A stretch of 64,000 nucleotides of DNA from Paraniabella defluvii (GCA_019316985.1 CP079215.1:4774001-4838000), one strand, 5' to 3'. Counted from the first letter of the stretch, positions 33,352 to 44,685 are shown. The notes: generated from the sequence alone by a model not told the origin. Numbers and translations are program-made.

Positions 33352-33383
33352 TTTGGTAGACTAATTAGACTGTGTTATATTTG
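33352..33383 (+). promoter_or_regulatory. Promoter of the SusC/SusD operon
   Basis: TTTG (33352-33355), a 20-base spacer and TATATTTG (33376-33383, a perfect TAnnTTTG) make the best consensus Bacteroidota promoter in the window. GTCTAC-TATTTTG-GTAGAC (33343-33361) overlaps the -33 element and could be an operator. Confidence 0.7.
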
Positions 33384-33817
33384 CGGGTCACAATTATAAA
33401 ACACATAACTTAATTTTAAGCCAAGGAAGCATTTTCAAAAGCTTATATAAATAAAATCAACCGGCTCTATTCCATAGGCTGGTGTACAAGAGAATTGACT
33501 GGTGTTATCATCGTCCGCTAACGCGGATGTATCCAACTAATAAAAATATACAGTACAACCTTTCATAAACTACACACTTTACGGTGTATGGTAAGGGGAG
33601 TGAACTGCGCTTATAATACAATTATAAAAATATAGCCGGCATGTTGCGAGCATGCCGGCCGGAAATCAGTTTCTAAGAAATTAAATAACGGCTAATTACT
33701 TATTTATTAAAAACCAACTGTAAAAGTATGATTTTTCTAACACGCGTTAATGGGCATGATATTGCCGGAGCTCCGGTATGTCTGAAGGGCTGCATTACGC
33801 TTAAAGTTCTGCGAAGA
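33384..33817 (+). promoter_or_regulatory. Long leader of the SusC gene with hairpins
   Basis: About 430 bases lie between the predicted transcription start and the chosen SusC start (33818). Two hairpins are visible: TCCGC-TAAC-GCGGA (33514-33527), and GCCGGCATG-TTGCGAG-CATGCCGGC (33635-33659), a perfect 9-bp stem with no T-tract after it. A structured leader could mediate attenuation or small-RNA control. A 44-codon frame at 33225-33359 overlaps the promoter and is not taken as a gene. Confidence 0.5.
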
Positions 33818-36800
33818 ATGAAATTGACAATTCTATTGCTGACAGCTTTTTTCCTGCAGGTGTCGGCGAAAGGCATTTCCCAAAATGTGAACCTGCAGGT
33901 AAAGGATGCCTCTCTGGAACAGGTTTTCAAATTAATTGAACGACAAACCGGCTACGGCTTTTTGTACACGGCTAAAACTTTACAGGGATCTGAAAAGGTA
34001 AATCTCAGTGTGAAAAATACACCCTTAAAACAGGTTTTACAACAATTGCTTTATAGCCAGGGAATGACTTTTAGCATGCCGCCTGGAGGAAAGACAATAG
34101 TGGTTAAAAAGCAGGGGAGTATAGCCAACCGGGCTCCTTTACCGGGCGCTCCGGCCACCGCTGTAGCCCCACCTGTTCTTCAACTTGTGGAAATTAAAGG
34201 CGTGGTTAAAAGCGAGGATTCGGGAGAGCCCTTGGTAGGGGCAACCATCACCGTTAAGGGAACAAAAACAGCAACTCTTACCGACGCCAAAGGTGAATTT
34301 TCTATTAATGCAGGCCCGGGCACAGCGTTGGTAATTACTTATGTTGGTTATGTAGACAAAGAAATTACCGTTAAGCGATCAGACTTCTATGAAATTAAGC
34401 TGGCAACCAGCCCCACATCAGTAAATGAAACGGTGGTTACGGGTGTATATGTAAGACCTAAGTCGAACTTTACAGGAGCTTCAAATTCTTTCTCTGCAGA
34501 AGATATCGCCAAAGTAAGCAACTCCAATATATTAAATGCTTTACAGTCGCTGGATCCTTCTTTTCAGTTGATGGAAAATTTAAACCTCGGTTCTAACCCC
34601 AACGTTTTGCCTGATGTAGTGCTGAGGAGCGGTAACAGCTTGGTAGATCTTGGCGGAAGCTCAACGGTACCTTTTGATTATGCCAACGGAGCTAATACGC
34701 CGCTGTTTATCCTGGATGGTTTCGAGGTGCCGTTACAACGTATCAACGACCTTGATATGAACCGTATCGCAAAGGTTGATATATTAAAAGATGCAGCGGC
34801 TACATCCATTTACGGATCGAGGGCGGCCAATGGAGTTATTGTTATTGAAACAGTACGTCCCAAGGAAGGTAAATTAAGGTTTACTTATATCGGCAATATT
34901 TCGGTGGAAGCTCCCGATCTCAGCAGCTACAACCTTCTGAATGCAAGAGAGAAATTTGACCTGGAGAATAAGATGAATGCCTACTCTTTTTACGGCTGGA
35001 ATTTCAGGGATGAACAGCTGGGCTTTTTTTACAACCAAAGGCTGGCAGCTATTGAAAAGGGGTGAATACAGACTGGATTTCCCAACCTGTACAAACAGGT
35101 ATAGGAACCAAACATGCCATTTACGTGGAAGGTGGCGCCAATGATGCATTGTATGGCGTAAATCTTACCTACAATAAAATAACCGGGGCTATGAAGGGCT
35201 CAGACAGGCAGTTATTGTCAGGTAATACTTTTCTTTCCTATCGCGTTAAAAAATTCCAGTTTAGAAATGACCTTACAATTAATGCCAATACTGCGAATAA
35301 TTCTCCTTACGGCTCCTTTACTCAATACACCCGGTTAAATCCCTACTGGACTCCCTATGACAGCGTAGGAAATCTTAAAGTATATCTTGAGGATGTAAGG
35401 GACAATACAGGCACCAGGCTTACAAATTTTGATCAGTATGATAACCTGGACGGCTGGCCGGTGGGGAGGGCTACCAATCCGCTGTACAACGCGTCATTGA
35501 ACATAGTAGATAAACGAACCTATCAAAATCTGGTAAATAATTTTTCCACACAATGGCAGGCTGCACAATGGCTGCGTTTCACCGGCAGATTCGCTTACCA
35601 GTACCAGGCCGATGAAAGCGATATCTTTCTTCCTGCCCAACATACTTCATTTGTATCGCGGCCCACATTTGAGAAGGGCTCTTATACAAAAGGCTATGGA
35701 AAAAAGCAAAGCATGGAAGGTATGCTGACGGCTGATATGAATAAGCTGATTGGTCAGCACCAGTTTTTTGCAACGGTAGGAACCAACATTCAGCAAACGA
35801 AATATCATACAGAGAGCTTTCGCGTAGAAGGATTCCCTAATCCCCGGTTAGACCAACTTGTACTGGGCAACCGGTTTCCGCAGGACAGTAAACCTACCGG
35901 TACGGAGAGTGTGACAAGGCTATTGGGGCTTTTAAGCAACATTAGCTACTCGTATGATAACAGATACCTGTTGGACTTTTCATTCCGTACGGATGGCTCC
36001 TCACAGTTTGGCACGCTGAGGCGTTTTGCTCCGTTTTGGTCGGCCGGCGCCGGGTGGAATCTGCATAACGAGCAAGTTGTTAAGGACCTCGGGTTTGTAG
36101 ACCGGTTTAAATTGCGTTATTCCTTCGGTTATACCGGTTCACAGAATTTCGAAAGCTACAAGGCTATCTCTACCAGCCAGTATTATACATCGAGCGATTA
36201 CAGGGTATTATCGGTACTTACCTGCTTGGTTTTGGCAACGATGCACTGGCATGGCAAAAAACCGCTAAAAGTAATTTCGGGGCCGATATTACCCTGTTTA
36301 AAAAGATAGATATCACCGGTAATTATTTCGTAGAAAAAACACAGGGTAGCATTGCTACGATCTCTACAGCTCCTTCTACGGGTTTTACCTCTTATGCTGA
36401 GAACATGGGAGATGTGATTGGCCGTGGATGGGAATTGTATTTGCGGTACAATATTATCAACGATAATGTAAAACGCAATAACCTGTCCCTGTTTGCCAAC
36501 CTGTTTTCTGTACGAAACAAAATTGAAAAAGTGTCGAGTACTATCGCTGCAATGAACGCCAGGGCCGACACGGCGCGATCGAGCAGGCCTATCACCAGAT
36601 ATGCCGAAGGGCAAAGCACTTCGGCAATCTGGGCGGTACCCTCCAAAGGCATAGACCCCTCAACCGGTTATGAAATTTTCGTTAAACGGGATGGCAGCCT
36701 GAGCAATATTTACGATCCCCGCGACCAGGTAATTGTTGGCGATAGCCGTGCTAAAATCGAAGGTACTTTTGGTACTAACCTGGAGTTAAATGGCATTGGT

Positions 36801-37220
36801 TTCAATGTGTTCTTCAGATTCCGCTATGGCGGGCAGGCTTATAATCAAACCCTGGTAGAGCGCGTAGAGAATGTAGCCGCTGCATATTATAATGTAGATC
36901 GCAGGGTATACGAGGAGCGCTGGCAAAAACCGGGCGATATCACTTTCTTTAAAGGATTAATAGATAATGCGGGCATTGCGATTACAGAGCCCACTTACAC
37001 TACGTCGCGTTTTGTACAGGATGATAACCTGATGGCATTGGAAAACCTCACCATGTATTATCGTTTCTCGAATGCCCTGAACAAAAAGCTGGGGCTGGAA
37101 AATACGCGGATCAGCTTCTTCACCTCAGACGTATTTCGATTGTCGAGTATAAGACGCGAGCGTGGCCTCGATTATCCGTTTGCAAAAACTTTCAGCCTTC
37201 AGATTCAAACCTCATTCTAA
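33818..37220 (+). CDS. SusC/RagA-family TonB-dependent receptor with STN domain
   Basis: About 1,134 residues over two frameshifts. The signal peptide MKLTILLLTAFFLQVSAKG begins at 33818, and an in-frame ATG at 33728 would add 30 residues. The STN domain (VKDASLEQVFKLIERQTGYG, LSVKNTPLKQVLQQLL) touches the FecR partner. A carboxypeptidase-like domain (IKGVVKSEDSGEPLVGATIT), a plug (TPLFILDGFEVPLQRINDLD, ILKDAAATSIYGSRAANGVI) and a long barrel follow. Breaks: G4 at 35060-35063 (needs G5) and near 36212 (SGTYLLGFGNDALAWQKTAK). It imports a large substrate with the next gene, SusD. SusD begins 17 bases after the stop. Confidence 0.94.
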
Positions 37221-37237
37221 TATTTAAATAAGTTACC

Positions 37238-38743
37238 ATGTTTTTTAAAGATATATCAAAAAAGATGTTCGGAGTGCTGATGGCCGCAACGCTCATCCAG
37301 GGGTTAACAGGATGTAAGAAATGGCTGGAGGTAAACCCGGCTACCCGGATATCTGAAGACGAGCAATTTTCTTCCCAGCAAGGTTACATTGATGCCTTGT
37401 TTGGTACCTATCAGAAAATGGCTGATTTAGGCGCTTATGGAGGATTGGGCACTTATCGTTTTATTGATGTGCTGGCGCAGTATTATGAAAACAAATCAGG
37501 TCAAACCAACACCTTTTATGGTCAAACTGCAAGATATGCTTACACATCTGATGTAAATACGCAGCAAAATGTACGGGCGGCTATCAGTTCAATATGGTCA
37601 GGTTATTACGGAGCTATTGCACAGGCTAATTATATTTTAAAGAACCTGCAGCAGCATCAGGTATTGGCTGGTACAGCCTTTAATATTGTAAAAGGGGAGG
37701 CATTAGCAATAAGAGCTGCCATTCATTTTGATTTGCTGCGCATGTTTGCCCCAGCTTACCTGAATGGCGCAAATGATACCGCCCTTGCCATACCTTACAT
37801 GGAACAATTCACCATTGAGCCGCAGGCAAAATTATCAGTTGGAGCTGTTTTAGCTAAATGTGAAACTGATCTTAAAGAAGCAGAGCAGCTGTTATCGGTA
37901 TATCCTTCAATTGATCAGATAGCGGCTAATCAGGGTTCAACTTCTTCCGAGCTATTTCTGATGTACCGTCAAAACCATGTTAACTATTGGGCCGCAAAGG
38001 CAATTTTGGCCCGCTTATATCTCTATAAAGGCGATAAAGTGAATGCATTAAAATATGCCACTGAAGTTATTAACAGCGGCCGTTTCTCTTTTATTAACCC
38101 GGGTACGCTTTCGGTTGACGCAACTACCGATGCTTCAGATATTACGTTTACTCCGGAACATATTTTTCGTTAAGCGTATCCAACCTGAAGGTGGCGGCCG
38201 ATCAGTATTTTAAAAGTTCGCAAACCGCGGCCTCGGATGCAGACGACCTGTTTTCCACAAAGGCAAAGCTTTCGGCTATGTACGAAACGTCGCTGGTTGG
38301 GTATGGTACAGATATACGCAATCCGGATGCTGCAAGAAGTATATGGAACCAGCTTACTACCACTATTGTGTATTCTAAAAAATATTATTCCGACAGAACC
38401 ACCAATGTAAAACAACGCCTGGTTCCGGTTGTACGCCTGCCCGAAATGTACTACATAGCGGCTGAAGCTGCACCAACAGTAACAGCTGGCCTGGTTTATC
38501 TTAATGGTGCGGGCGGCCAGACTTATTCCGCAATTGAGCACTGCAGTTGTTAACACCCCGGAACAGCTGGATGCTGAACTACAAAAAGAGTATCGGAAAG
38601 AATTATATGGTGAAGGGCAGCTTTGGTTTTGGTACAAACGAAAAAATGTGATTAACATTCCCGACGGAGTAGGGAACCCAATGACCGCTGCGAAGTATAC
38701 TTTTCCCCTGCCGCTTAATGAAATTGAATTTGGCATCAATTAA
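37238..38743 (+). CDS. SusD/RagB-family nutrient-binding lipoprotein
   Basis: About 500 residues, frameshifted at the T5 run 38163-38167 (needs T6, giving HIFSLSVSNLKVAADQYF) and near 38505. The lipobox is LTGC, with the Cys at residue 26. TPR-like helices typical of SusD include YGAIAQANYILKNLQQHQ, VKGEALAIRAAIHFDLLRMF and AAKAILARLYLYKGDKVNAL. The signature end block EYRKELYGEGQLWFWYKRKN is present. It sits on the cell surface as the lid of the SusC barrel. SusC lies just upstream and DUF4843 just downstream, so the operon is clear. Confidence 0.94.
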
Positions 38744-38771
38744 TCTTATTCATGTTTGTAAACATTATTTA

Positions 38772-39488
38772 ATGAAGATGGCATATCTAAAAAGAATTAT
38801 CTGCACAATTTGCGCCGGGTTATTGGTAACGGCCTGTAAGGAAGATCAATCCCTCATATATGAGCAGGATGCACGTATTTATTTTACACAAGGCCTTACA
38901 ACAGAATACTCATTTACTGCTGAACCGGCATCGGTTGTAACTGACACCCTTTTTATTCCCATGCGTATTATGGGCGCCGCGGTAGATCGCGACCGGACAT
39001 TTAATATTATTGTTGACGACAGCTCTACTGCCAAATTGGGTTATCATTTTCAATTCGGCCCACTGGTAATACCTGCCGATAGTTACCAGCTTTCCCTGCC
39101 CGTGTATATTTACCGCAGGCCGGGGCTAAAGGACAGCGTAGTGAACGCGTATCTGACTATTGGGGAGACTGCCGACTTTAAGCCCGGGTATATCGACAAG
39201 GCGTTTTCCGGTAACCCCTATAATAAACAACACTACCGTATTTCATTAAACGACCAGTTGCTGAAACCTTCTACCTGGGACACACGCTGGGCCACCTATT
39301 TTGGCAGCTATTCCAGAACCAAGCACCAGTTCATTAATCAAACATATGGCAGTGGGGCCTGGCCTTCAGTAAACTTTCCCCAGGATATCAATTTTGTAGT
39401 GCAAACTATGAAGTTGGCCTTATATAATTATGAGCAGGCCAACGGCCCTTTGATAGACGAGAATGGCGAACGTGTTGTTTTTCTTTAA
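38772..39488 (+). CDS. DUF4843 domain lipoprotein
   Basis: An unbroken protein of 238 residues from the Met at 38772, chosen because it precedes the signal segment. LKRIICTICAGLLVTAC gives the lipidated Cys, and the family start YEQDARIYFTQGLTTEYSFT follows. The YFxxxxxxxxYSF pattern and the late FPQDINFVVQTMKLALYNYE match DUF4843 as I recall it. These are surface lipoproteins in SusCD loci and possibly act as substrate-binding helpers. The gene begins 28 bases after the SusD stop. Confidence 0.85.
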   Translation: MKMAYLKRIICTICAGLLVTACKEDQSLIYEQDARIYFTQGLTTEYSFTAEPASVVTDTLFIPMRIMGAAVDRDRTFNIIVDDSSTAKLGYHFQFGPLVIPADSYQLSLPVYIYRRPGLKDSVVNAYLTIGETADFKPGYIDKAFSGNPYNKQHYRISLNDQLLKPSTWDTRWATYFGSYSRTKHQFINQTYGSGAWPSVNFPQDINFVVQTMKLALYNYEQANGPLIDENGERVVFL

Positions 39489-39503
39489 CCCAAACTACTA
39501 AAA

Positions 39504-41024
39504 ATGAAAGCTGATTATCAAAAATATATTCATGCATTATTGCTACTGCTGCTGTTGGTATTTGCCGGCTGTTATAAAGATCAGGGCAATTATGACTATA
39601 AAAAGATCAATGAAATAAGCGTTACAGACGCAGCTGCGGCACAGCGTATCTTTATCAACCAGGGCGATACGCTTCGCCTGAATCCTGCTGTTAGCCAAAC
39701 CATTCCTTCAGGCGATCTTTCATATGCCTGGTTCATGTACAATAATTCTCCCAACAGCTCTTATGCGATGCCCAGGGATACCATAGCTCGAACACCGAAT
39801 CTGGTGTTCCGGGTAACCGGAGATTTGTTTGTATTAGGTGAAAACTATAGGGTTACCGTAAAGGTGACAGATAACAAAACGGGCATATCGGCGGTGAGGC
39901 AGTATGATATAACGGTGGCTAATAAATATGCACAGGGCTGGATGTTCCTGGAAGAAAAGGGAACCGGGGCCGATCTGTCGATGATACTTCCTGATAACAG
40001 CGTAGAGCATAATATTTACTCATTGCTGAATCCTGCGGCACCGCTAGGAAAGCCGGTATCAATCACTACTACGAGATTTGATGTAACAGATGATCTTTCC
40101 ACTCCCAACCGCCGTATATATATTCAAACAGAGAGTGACGCCATAGAATTGAGCAGCCTGACCCTGACAAAAAAATTTGATATCGGATACCTGTTTTTTG
40201 CTAAACCACGCATTGTAAAGCCAACTTATATAGGTTGGGCGGCATATATATCAGGCGCCAGCCCGTGGCAGCGTATGGGTATCGCTATCAACAACGGCCA
40301 GGTACACACTAATTTGGTTGGCGGTTTCCCCGGAATTAAAAAATGGGGTGAAGCCATTGCAAACCCGGCCGGAGTATATGACTATGATATTGCACCATAT
40401 ATCGCCGGCGGGAGTACCTATGCGGCTACTTATCCCGTTGTTGTATACGATAAAAAATATAAACGTTTCTATTCTGTCGGATCCAATGCTCTTACAGCGT
40501 TTCCTGCTGCTGCCAGCACCATTTTCGACATGAATAATGTTGGAATGGATTTACTGCTATTGGATTCAGCCAATGTTACAGACCGCTATAATGCGGTAAT
40601 GAAAGATGGCACAACGCCTTATCTCCTGCAATTCAGAACGGTGGCGGCTACTGACGATCCTGTTGTTACAATAGCTAAAGTAGCCATGAATGCTCCCGGT
40701 ATTGTTTCTGCCTCTGCACTGGCCTCGTCAACATTAACGCCCCATATCTTTTATGCAGTGGGTAATAAGCTGTATAAGTATGAAACAACTTCGAATACAA
40801 CTGCTGAAATATTTGGTTTCCCTGCTACCGAAACCATAACCCGGATGGATTATTTAAAGGCAGTTTCCGGCACGGGGCAGCAAAGACTGGTAGTGGCCAC
40901 CTGGAATGGCAGTGAGGGTAAGGTATACTTCTTTAATGTATCGGCTGTAGGCGATCTTGGCGGTAGCTATACCCATGTATTTAATGGCTTTAATAAGATA
41001 ATCGACTTTGCTTACAAATATTAA
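39504..41024 (+). CDS. PKD-like family lipoprotein
   Basis: An intact 506-residue protein and the longest unbroken gene in the window. The signal and lipobox read LLLLLLLVFAGC, then YKDQGNYDYKKINEISV. The N-terminal half has PKD-like Ig strands (DTLRLNPAVSQTIPSGDLSY, AWFMYNN; NYRVTVKVTDNKTGISA). The rest looks like a propeller-like domain with repeated FDMNN/LLLLD/YLLQF strands. It is surface-exposed and probably binds the ligand of the SusCD system. Its position between DUF4843 and TlpA follows the order usual for this kind of locus. The gap to DUF4843 is 15 bases. Confidence 0.87.
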   Translation: MKADYQKYIHALLLLLLLVFAGCYKDQGNYDYKKINEISVTDAAAAQRIFINQGDTLRLNPAVSQTIPSGDLSYAWFMYNNSPNSSYAMPRDTIARTPNLVFRVTGDLFVLGENYRVTVKVTDNKTGISAVRQYDITVANKYAQGWMFLEEKGTGADLSMILPDNSVEHNIYSLLNPAAPLGKPVSITTTRFDVTDDLSTPNRRIYIQTESDAIELSSLTLTKKFDIGYLFFAKPRIVKPTYIGWAAYISGASPWQRMGIAINNGQVHTNLVGGFPGIKKWGEAIANPAGVYDYDIAPYIAGGSTYAATYPVVVYDKKYKRFYSVGSNALTAFPAAASTIFDMNNVGMDLLLLDSANVTDRYNAVMKDGTTPYLLQFRTVAATDDPVVTIAKVAMNAPGIVSASALASSTLTPHIFYAVGNKLYKYETTSNTTAEIFGFPATETITRMDYLKAVSGTGQQRLVVATWNGSEGKVYFFNVSAVGDLGGSYTHVFNGFNKIIDFAYKY

Positions 41025-41035
41025 AAAAATAAAAA

Positions 41036-42480
41036 ATGAAAAAGTATTTTATTCTTGCACTCTCATTAACGGCTGCTGCTGCCGGTAATGCCCAAAACGA
41101 GGCCAACTCCAAGGGCAGGATATTCGGAGAGATATTTGAAAAAGGAACCGAAGCTCAAAAGATTCGCTTGTAAAAGTGATTGTTGCCGACGCCAAAGTCA
41201 GCGAAAAAGAAGACGATCTGCAGCTTTACTATAATTTTTAAGCTATCGTAAGTTGGCCGCAGAAGCGGAAGCTATTCAGAAAAGGGCTATAAAGCTGTAT
41301 CCCAAAGGGAAAATAGCCAGGAGTAAAGAGATCTCCCGTTACTATGAGCTCGAAACACTTAAGGACAAAGAGAAACAGTATAATGCTATACTGAAAAAAT
41401 TCCCGGTGAGCCGGTTCCCGGACGACGGAATTGTTTATGATTATGTTACATCCGCACTCGCAAGAGATTTGATGAAAGAGGGTAAAAGGAGCAAAGCCTA
41501 AAACTGCTTGAAAATATGCAGGAGAAGTTCTGGCGGGCTCAGGGATATATTCCTATAGCAGAAGAATTGTTGAAGCAGGGAGATACTGCTACTGCACTGC
41601 CTTTGATCCAGAAAAGCATTGAGGATGCACTGGGCTTTATAAATAGCAACGACCAGAGCAATAAGGCCAAATTTGCTGCGGTAGGGTACCCGGGTTATGT
41701 TCAAACTTATGCGGCTGTATTACTGGCAAGAGGCCAATATAAGGAGGCCTTAACCTATATTGAAGATGCACGAAAAATAGTTCCCGACCGGTCCGTAGCA
41801 TTTGCGCCAGGTTATGCGAAAGCGCTGCAAATGACAGGCAGAGAGCTGGAGGCCTTTAATCAATACGCTTTGCTATATAAAACAGGACAGTTTGGGTATC
41901 ATGAAGCATTAAAAACGCTTTATCAAGGCCTGAACAAAGGAAGCCTGACGGGTTTTGATGACTTCATTGAGCAGCAGAAGCTTGAATTGAATGAAAATAT
42001 TAAGAGCCACCTCGCTCAAATCATTACCGACAAAGAAACGCCGTCCTTTAAGCTGCGTAATTTGAAAGGAGAAATAATAGATTCCAGATCTTTATTGGGG
42101 AAGGTAGTGGTGCTGGATTTCTGGGCAACTTGGTGTGGCCCCTGCATTCGCTCATTCCCCGGCATGCAGAAAGCAGTAGCCAAATATGAGAAAGACCCGG
42201 ATGTAGTATTCCTGTTTATCGACACCTGGGAGCGTGATGAAGACTATGAGAAAAAAGTGAATGAGTTTATTGACAAGAATAAATACACGTTTAATGTGTT
42301 GTTTGATGATAAAAAGAATGACGATGAAATTGCTCCAAAATTTGGTATCAAGGGAATTCCGGCAAAATTTGTGATTGATAAAAAGGTAAAACCCGTTTCT
42401 TCCTAACTGGTTCGTCGCCTTACCCTGATTATATTTTGATGGAATTAACTCAAATGATCGAGCGGGCTAAAAAAGGATAA
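41036..42480 (+). CDS. TlpA-type thioredoxin-like disulfide reductase (periplasmic)
   Basis: About 480 residues in at least four pieces. The start at 41036 gives MKKYFILALSLTAAAAGNAQ. The middle is helical and repeat-like, possibly TPR (PLIQKSIEDALGFINS; YKEALTYIEDARKIVPDRSV). The C-terminal thioredoxin fold has KVVVLDFWATWCGPCIRSFP, with the redox WCGPC, then FGIKGIPAKFVIDK with cis-Pro. The frame slips near 41165, 41240, 41500 and 42402, and the end reads LMELTQMIERAKKG. It is part of the SusCD operon. Such TlpA proteins often close these loci, but what they reduce is unknown. Confidence 0.88.
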
Positions 42481-42505
42481 ACAATTGCCGTAACATGGGT
42501 GCTGT

Positions 42506-42535
42506 TTCATGGGTCGGTTTTTACCGGCCCATGAA
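42506..42535 (+). terminator. Hairpin between TlpA and the protease gene
   Basis: TTCATGGGTCGGT pairs with ACCGGCCCATGAA (one mismatch) around TTTT, 26 bases behind the TlpA stop. No T-tract follows, so it may weaken rather than stop transcription. Confidence 0.5.
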
Positions 42536-42567
42536 TGTATTGATACTTAAAATACATCTGTATTTCT

Positions 42568-44213
42568 ATGAGAAGCTTGTTGATTATTTTGCTGTTGGCT
42601 CCCCTTACTATTAAAGCTCAAAACAGCGCTCTTTTACATGAGCAACAATTAAAAGGGGCATATCAGAAGGCTTACCCCGCATGCGTAAAGGCCTATGGTG
42701 TGGATTCGTCCACCCGCATGCAAAACAGTGCGCAGTTTAGCGCTGTTGTTGTAAGTGCTGACGGCATTTTACTTACTGTAGCGCATGCCGTGGTCCCTGG
42801 CAATTTATACAAAATAAGTTTCCCTGACGGAAGCATTACTTACGCCCGGGCGCTGGGTCGGATCGTTACCGACAGGCAGTCAATGCGCCCGGATATAGCC
42901 ATGATGCAGATAACGGAATCAGGGCCCTGGCCTTTGTTGAATTAGGATACAGTGGTACGCTCACGCCGGGCCAATCTTGTTTTGGTATATCTTACCCCGA
43001 AAGCCAGAACCTGCCGAAGCCTATGTTGCGTATAGGGCAGATTTTAAACAGCCTGAACAAATGGGGTTTTATTGAAAGTTCGTGTATTATGGAAACCGGC
43101 GACTCTGGCGGACCGTTATTTGACCTGGAAGGAAAACTGATCGGATTGCATTCGCGTATTGATAAGCCTGAAGGCGCCAATTACGAAGTGCCTGTGGATA
43201 GCTACCGGAAGTACTTTACGGCATTGAAGTTGGTAAAGAACTACGATAGTCTGCCTCAACAAAGTGACCCGGTATTGGGTAATGAAAGATCATCTGCACA
43301 CCATTCCCAGCGCTTCAAAGCGACTGCTCCTGTTGTGCTTGCTAAAGTAAAGAGCAGGATAGAAGGAGCTGTTGTTGCAATTTATGGATCCCGGGACACG
43401 ATAGCAGGAACGGTTTTTCAGTTAAAAAATGGGAGGCAAATTATAATCAGTAAAAGTAGTGAGGTAGGTGATACCGTCTTTATTGATGTGAATGGACGGT
43501 TCATTCCTTTGAACATATTGCGGCGTGATAAGCGTAAAGACCTGGTTGCATTGAGCTCGTCTTACCGGTTCTTACAACCGGTAATGATTAACCAGCTGAA
43601 ACCGGTACGGGGAGGAGACAGCGGTTGGACAGGACGTTTTCTTTACTCGGTTTTGCCGGACGGAACATTAAAGAGTAGTGTAGCCGGATTAATAGTTAAG
43701 GATTTACCTAACCGGTTTAGCTCAGGCGGTTTTGACGCTTTTTTGCAGGAGCGGAACGGTTGCCCGACAATAACCCAAACGGATGCGGGCGGAGTAGCGG
43801 AAAAGGCAGGTTTAAAAACAGGTGATTGTATTTTCCAAATCAACAATATACCGGTCAACGGAGCAAAAGATTTTAATAGGGAGATGATGAAATATTATCC
43901 CGGCGACAGCATCCGTTTCTCTGTAAAACGACAGGAAGATACCTTAAATGCTGGATTGGTACTGGTGCCAAGGATGTTGAGAGAGCAGCCACACCCTATG
44001 AATCATTTTAAAGGCGGTAAATCCATTCGAAGAGACGGCTTTCAGCATGTAATTTTACACGATGCCCGATTGCGGTCTTACGAATGCGGCAGCCCTTTAT
44101 TCAACCTGGAGGGTAACCTGACAGGAATAAATATTGCAAGATTCAGTCATACCACTACTTTGGCTCTTGAACTTTCTGAACTGCTGGATTTCATTGAAAC
44201 GATAGGGTTATAA
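42568..44213 (+). CDS. Secreted trypsin-like (S1) serine protease with PDZ domain and a degenerate second protease-like part
   Basis: About 548 residues with one frameshift near 42930. The signal peptide is MRSLLIILLLAPLTIKAQ. The first trypsin fold has the triad: His in LLTVAHAVV, Asp in MRPDIAMMQI, Ser in METGDSGGPLFDLEGKLIG. A second trypsin-like region follows with VAIYGSRDTIAGTVF and DKRKDLVALS. A PDZ-like domain is inserted (TDAGGVAEKAGLKTGDCIFQ). The end repeats the serine-loop pattern as YECGSPLFNLEGNLTGINIA, but without the GDSGGP serine. The second fold is thus probably inactive and may bind substrate. It is in line with the SusCD operon but behind a hairpin. Confidence 0.85.
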
Positions 44214-44223
44214 CCGGCCTTCC

Positions 44224-44685
44224 TTAAATAGGATAAGCCGTAATGCTCTTGGTTTCAGATAAAGCAAAATAGCTGTTAACAGTAGTGATATTGGGTAACT
44301 TGGCCAGTTTGTAGCGGTAAAACTCATGGTACTCCTCCATATCCCTTGTGGATACCCGCAACAGGAAATCGAAGGATCCGGTCATCTGGAAGCATTCCAG
44401 CACTTCCGGAAATTGCTTCACCGCTTTTTCAAATTGCTCCAGAACTTCTATGGTATGTTGATTGAGCAATACATGGCTGAACGTTAAAAGCCCTTTACCA
44501 ACTTTTTTACGGTCGAGAATGGCTACGGAACGGAGGATGATTCCTTCCTGCTTTAACCGCGATATCCTGTCATGGATAGTAGTAATGGAGCGTCTTAATG
44601 TTTGGGCAATCTGCCGGTGGGTAACGGCTGCGTCAGCCTGCAATATTCTTAGTATCTGCTTGTCGAGTTCATCTATTTCAAACAT
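44224..44685 (-). CDS. Lrp/AsnC family transcriptional regulator
   Basis: An intact 153-residue protein. The HTH is DKQILRILQADAAVTHRQIA, QTLRRSITTIHDRISRLKQE, and the RAM/AsnC ligand domain follows (LTFSHVLLNQHTIEVLEQFE, FQMTGSFDFLLRVSTRDMEE, LPNITTVNSYFALSETKS). Such proteins sense amino acids and regulate amino-acid and redox genes. It is divergent from the DsbD-domain gene across 210 bases with an imperfect repeat (ACCGGTATTTT ... AAAATACGGT, 44729-44801) that could be its operator. It converges on the protease gene with an 11-base gap. Confidence 0.93.
   Translation of the reverse strand: MFEIDELDKQILRILQADAAVTHRQIAQTLRRSITTIHDRISRLKQEGIILRSVAILDRKKVGKGLLTFSHVLLNQHTIEVLEQFEKAVKQFPEVLECFQMTGSFDFLLRVSTRDMEEYHEFYRYKLAKLPNITTVNSYFALSETKSITAYPI

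Noticed and set aside
33225..33359. A 44-codon frame (MSHQLQVAYIKFRE...) between FecR and SusC
   Set aside because: It runs through the -33 element of the SusC promoter, shows no family resemblance and has no clear ribosome site.
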